Of a DNA stretch of 25,189 nucleotides, positions 22,777-25,189 are shown piece by piece. Under the pieces are notes generated by a model. It saw only the letters and a program-made list of their open reading frames with translations. It did no database searches and was not told the DNA's origin. Within the stretch, counting starts at the first letter, position 1. Each line of letters opens with the position of its first letter. The DNA is from an uncultured Clostridium sp. Lineage in GTDB: Bacteria; Bacillota; Clostridia; TANB77; CAG-508. The position numbers and the translations under genes are program-made. Location of the stretch: the NCBI GenBank assembly GCA_900555085.1, contig USJU01000005.1, positions 1 through 25,189 on the forward strand, in the 5' to 3' direction.

Positions 22777-22808
22777 AGAAGAATTCAAGTGTTCACTTGA
22801 ATCCTTCT
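22777..22808 (-). terminator. Hairpin at the end of the 80-residue protein gene
   Basis: A 15-base stem with one G-U pair (22777-22791 with 22794-22808) and a 2-base loop. It overlaps the last five codons and stop of the gene. On the - strand ATTTTG follows, a poor T run, so termination is plausible but not certain. Confidence 0.55.
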
Positions 22809-23035
22809 AACAAATCTTGTACCTCTATTATTCCGAATTTGAAAGAAATTTCAGAATTATTATTAATTCGAACTAATTCTTCTAAGAAAATTTTTAACCG
22901 TTCAAACTTTTCAGGAGAAATATTTTGTATTTTTCCTGAATATATACATTTAGATTTTCGGTACAAAAAAATCTTTGCATGTTGCTCTTCATTTTCAATA
23001 ATTTTGAAAATTCTAAAGTCATCCGGATAAATCAT
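22793..23035 (-). CDS. Small protein of unknown function
   Basis: An 80-residue soluble protein, start MIYPDDFRIFKIIENEEQ with AAAGGAGAGA well placed before the ATG. It has no membrane segment or metal motif. The central KIFLYRKSKCIYSGKIQNIS followed by a helical ERLKIFLEELVRI suggests a small alpha/beta fold, but this is only a reading of hydrophobic patterns. It lies downstream of glyQS with its own extended -10 promoter. It is separated from mtaB by the foldback element. I do not recognise the family. Confidence 0.65.
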   Translation of the reverse strand: MIYPDDFRIFKIIENEEQHAKIFLYRKSKCIYSGKIQNISPEKFERLKIFLEELVRINNNSEISFKFGIIEVQDLLEGFK

Positions 23036-23069
23036 AAAAATCTCTCCTTTCTATTTAATTATGTTTACT

Positions 23070-23078
23070 ATTATATCA
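23070..23078 (-). promoter_or_regulatory. Extended -10 promoter of the 80-residue protein gene
   Basis: On the - strand TGATATAAT (TG, one base, perfect TATAAT at 23070-23075), 34 bases before the ATG. No good -35 is visible, as is common for extended -10 promoters. Confidence 0.5.
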
Positions 23079-23098
23079 CTATTATTCAAAAAAATCTA

Positions 23099-24484
23099 CT
23101 AAAATTCAACTTTTTCTTCAATCCATTTTTCTAATTCGTCTATTTTTACTCTTACTTGTTCCATTGTATCTCTATCTCTTATTGTAACGCTTTCATCTTC
23201 AAGAGTATCAAAATCAACTGTTACACAGTATGGTGTTCCTATTTCATCTTCTCTTCTATAACGTTTACCTATAGAACCTGCTTCATCATAGTCACACATA
23301 AATTTCTTTGAAAGTTTTTCATATACTTCTGTTGCTTTTTCACTTAATTTTTTAGAAAGTGGTAGAACTGCAACTTTATATGGTGCAAGTGCTGGATGTA
23401 AATGTAATACTGTACGAGTATCTCCTTCAGCAATTTCTTCTTCTTCGTAACTGTTACATAAAAATGCAAGTGTTACTCTGTCTGCTCCAAGTGATGGTTC
23501 TATAACATATGGTACATATTTTTCGTTTGTTTCTGGATCTAAGTATGTTAAATCTTGTTTTGAATATTCCATATGTTTACTCAAATCGAAATCTGTTCTT
23601 GAAGCTATTCCCCATAGCTCCCCCCATCCAAATGGGAATGTAAATTCTATATCTGTTGTTGCATTACTATAATGTGATAATTCTTCTTTGCTATGGTCTC
23701 TTAAACGAATATTTTCTTCTTTTATTCCTAAATTTAAAAGCCATTCTTTACAGAATTTTTTCCAATATTCGTGCCATTCTAGTTCTGTTCCTGGTTTACA
23801 GAAAAATTCTAATTCCATTTGTTCAAATTCACGTGTTCTAAATGTAAAGTTTCCTGGTGTTATTTCATTTCTGAAAGATTTACCAATTTGGGCAATTCCC
23901 ATTGGTAGTTTCTTTCTTGTTGTTCTTTGTACGTTTTTAAAGTTTACAAATATTCCTTGTGCTGTTTCTGGTCTTAAATATATTTCAGATTTTGCATCTT
24001 CTGTAACTCCTTGAAATGTTTTAAACATTAAATTAAATTTACGTATTTCTGTGAAATTATGTTTTCCACATTTAGGACAACAAATATTGTTATCATCCAT
24101 ATATTTTATCATTTTTTTATCTGGCCAGCCATCTACAACTTCTTCGCAATTATGTTCATGCATCCACTCTTCTATTAATTTATCTGCTCTATGTCTTGTT
24201 TTACATTCCTTACAATCTATTAATGGATCTGAGAATCCACCAACATGACCCGAAGCAACCCATACCATAGGATTCATTAATATTGCTGAATCTAAACCAA
24301 CATTATATTTATTTTCTTGAATAAATTTTCTTCTCCAAGCTTGTTTAATATTGTTTTTTAACTCAACACCTAAAGGTCCATAATCCCAAGTATTTGCAAG
24401 TCCTCCATATATATCTGAACCAGGATATACATATCCTCTATTTTTGCAAAGTGCAACAATTTTATCCATTGTTAATTCTGACAT
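23099..24484 (-). CDS. glyQS: Glycyl-tRNA synthetase, alpha2 (eukaryote-like) type
   Basis: A 461-residue class II synthetase that charges tRNA-Gly. The N-terminus MSELTMDKIVALCKNRGYVY, then GSDIYGGLANTWDYGPLG (residues 22-39), is characteristic of the single-chain dimeric form. Cys91, Cys94, Cys135/136 and Cys139 form a zinc-ribbon-like insert. IYLRPETAQGIFVNF (168-182) and IGKSFRNEITPG with FRTREFEQMELEFF are motif 2 and surroundings; EPSLGADRVTLAFL is motif 3; the last 100 residues are the anticodon-binding domain. I choose the second ATG (24484), which stands 7 bases after AGAGGG; the ATG at 24490 is too close to that site. No T-box was seen upstream, unlike many Firmicutes glyQS genes. 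Confidence 0.96.
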   Translation of the reverse strand: MSELTMDKIVALCKNRGYVYPGSDIYGGLANTWDYGPLGVELKNNIKQAWRRKFIQENKYNVGLDSAILMNPMVWVASGHVGGFSDPLIDCKECKTRHRADKLIEEWMHEHNCEEVVDGWPDKKMIKYMDDNNICCPKCGKHNFTEIRKFNLMFKTFQGVTEDAKSEIYLRPETAQGIFVNFKNVQRTTRKKLPMGIAQIGKSFRNEITPGNFTFRTREFEQMELEFFCKPGTELEWHEYWKKFCKEWLLNLGIKEENIRLRDHSKEELSHYSNATTDIEFTFPFGWGELWGIASRTDFDLSKHMEYSKQDLTYLDPETNEKYVPYVIEPSLGADRVTLAFLCNSYEEEEIAEGDTRTVLHLHPALAPYKVAVLPLSKKLSEKATEVYEKLSKKFMCDYDEAGSIGKRYRREDEIGTPYCVTVDFDTLEDESVTIRDRDTMEQVRVKIDELEKWIEEKVEF

Positions 24485-24527
24485 TTTCATTCCCTCTTTC
24501 TTACTTTAAAAGCTAATTTCTTAAAGC

Positions 24528-24556
24528 ATTTTACCACATATAAAAAATGTAATCAA
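24528..24556 (-). promoter_or_regulatory. Sigma-A promoter of glyQS
   Basis: On the - strand TTGATT (24551-24556), 17-base spacer ending in TGTGG, TAAAAT (24528-24533). It leaves a leader of about 40 bases before the ATG, too short for a T-box. Confidence 0.7.
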
Positions 24557-24919
24557 CCATTTTGTAATTTTTATTTCTTATATATTACGGTTATTTTACA
24601 AAAGTCATATTTTGTATTTTTTTGCTACAATATTATTTTCAATGTTTTTTGATGTTAATTTTTCATTTATTACTATTATATTACAATTATGTTACTTTTA
24701 TTTTAGTTTATGTAACCAATTTTGGTTTACATTTATTTTTAAACAGCTTTTGTGGATAATGTGGAAAACTTTGTGAATAACTCAAAATAGCCTTTTTTAT
24801 TTTTAAATTATTCACTTTTTTACAAATGCAAGATTTTATGTATTTTTATTTCCAATTATTTACAGTAAGTTATGTAATTCTTTTATTGTAAATTTAATTA
24901 TATAAAATAAAAAAATTAA
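24557..24919. other. Intergenic region with a DnaA-box-like cluster
   Basis: This very AT-rich gap has no reading frame with a ribosome site. It holds 9-mers related to the DnaA box TTATCCACA. A perfect match is on the - strand at 24751-24759; one-mismatch matches on the same strand are TTTTCCACA (24760-24768) and TTATTCACA (24772-24780). Two weaker ones are on the + strand: TTATTCACT (24808-24816) and TTATTTACA (24856-24864). AT-rich stretches on either side could unwind. This resembles part of an origin or a DnaA-titrating or regulatory cluster, but neither dnaA nor rpmH is in the window. Confidence 0.5.
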
Positions 24920-24942
24920 GGCGACTAACAGTCGCCCCTACA
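24920..24942 (-). repeat. Palindrome of the covarying family, likely terminator of the DUF1294 gene
   Basis: GGCGACT (24920-24926) and AGTCGCC (24930-24936) form a perfect 7-base stem. On the - strand it reads TGTAGGGGCGACT, hairpin, then TTAATTTTTTT, a good terminator tail. It begins 4 bases after the DUF1294 stop. Confidence 0.7.
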
Positions 24943-24945
24943 TAT

Positions 24946-25189
24946 TTACTTATATTTAATTAAGTAATATATGATTAACACAATTTCCGTAATTAAAATT
25001 GTTGGAAATCCTATATAAAATTTTGGTTTTTGTGTTTTATGGTGAAATGTGTACATTCCAGCTATACCGCCTATTCCACCACCAAGAAGAACTAATGTCA
25101 TTAATGCATTTTCACTTATTCTCCATTCATTTTTTATTGCTCTTCTTTTATCTATAAACATTGCCAAAAAAGCTATAAGATTTATTCCT
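24946..25189 (-). CDS. DUF1294 small membrane protein, 5' end cut by window
   Basis: The last 81 codons of a small membrane protein. The reading frame continues to the right edge as GINLIAFLAMFIDKRRAIK, so the first membrane helix is partly outside and the start is not visible. The block MFIDKRRAIKNEWRISE, then GGGIGGIAGMYTFHHKTQK and FYIGFPTIL, is the DUF1294 pattern. These proteins usually have about 85-115 residues and two or three membrane helices; some are fused to cold-shock domains, which could lie beyond the edge but is not supported here. Function is not established. It ends at a palindromic terminator next to the DnaA-box-like region. Confidence 0.88.
   Translation of the reverse strand, partial: GINLIAFLAMFIDKRRAIKNEWRISENALMTLVLLGGGIGGIAGMYTFHHKTQKPKFYIGFPTILITEIVLIIYYLIKYK

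Noticed and set aside
1..25189. CRISPR array, tRNA, rRNA, prophage or defence island
   Set aside because: No regularly spaced direct repeats, tRNA cloverleaf, rRNA sequence or phage/defence genes were recognised on either strand.

Overview
The window is a strongly AT-rich stretch of a low-GC Gram-positive (Firmicutes) chromosome, most likely an uncultured gut-type member of Clostridia. The grounds are the codon and base composition, clear AGGAGG-type ribosome sites, sigma-A promoters, a T-box leader, split transketolase, alpha2-type glycyl-tRNA synthetase (GlyQS), TmcAL, MtaB, and cell-surface proteins with dockerin-like and cadherin-like beta-sandwich domains. No plasmid, phage, CRISPR, tRNA or rRNA was recognised. 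Finer placement cannot be made from the sequence alone.

Left end (1-3078): a 3' fragment of an unrecognised gene and an acyl-CoA synthetase run on the + strand. They meet a type II toxin-antitoxin pair on the - strand, in which the RelE/ParE-like toxin carries a one-base frameshift while the antitoxin is intact. Two hairpins follow.

Housekeeping block (3079-8594, - strand): split transketolase (N then C subunit), then pyrH-frr-uppS-cdsA-rseP. This is the familiar Firmicutes cluster of UMP kinase, ribosome recycling, undecaprenyl-PP synthesis, CDP-diacylglycerol synthesis and site-2 protease. Here dxr is missing between cdsA and rseP, and RseP has no PDZ domain.

Surface block (8698-13423, - strand): rnhA-mscS, a strong terminator and promoter, then an exported glucosaminidase with SH3 and dockerin-like domains. 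It is followed 4 nt later by a membrane-anchored protein with Ig-like and cadherin-like domains. rnhA and the divergent tmcAL (13522-14754, +) have promoters whose -10 boxes overlap on opposite strands.

Translation block (14782-24484, - strand): a Phe-specific T-box (specifier TTC) leads pheS-pheT, then a GT-C glycosyltransferase and a YvyF-like zinc/HTH protein. Upstream lie two small unknown genes, mtaB, a 190-bp foldback MITE-like element, a small unknown gene and glyQS. The last 450-bp intergenic region (24491-24945) holds a cluster of DnaA-box-like 9-mers, then a DUF1294 membrane protein cut by the window edge.

A family of short palindromes with covarying arms and a shared TGTAGGGGCG-type flank is scattered through the - strand intergenic regions. 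I found no complete, clearly new biological system. The most notable signals are the PDZ-less RseP with missing dxr, the frameshifted toxin, the DnaA-box cluster, the foldback element, the covarying palindromes and the dockerin/Ig-cadherin gene pair.
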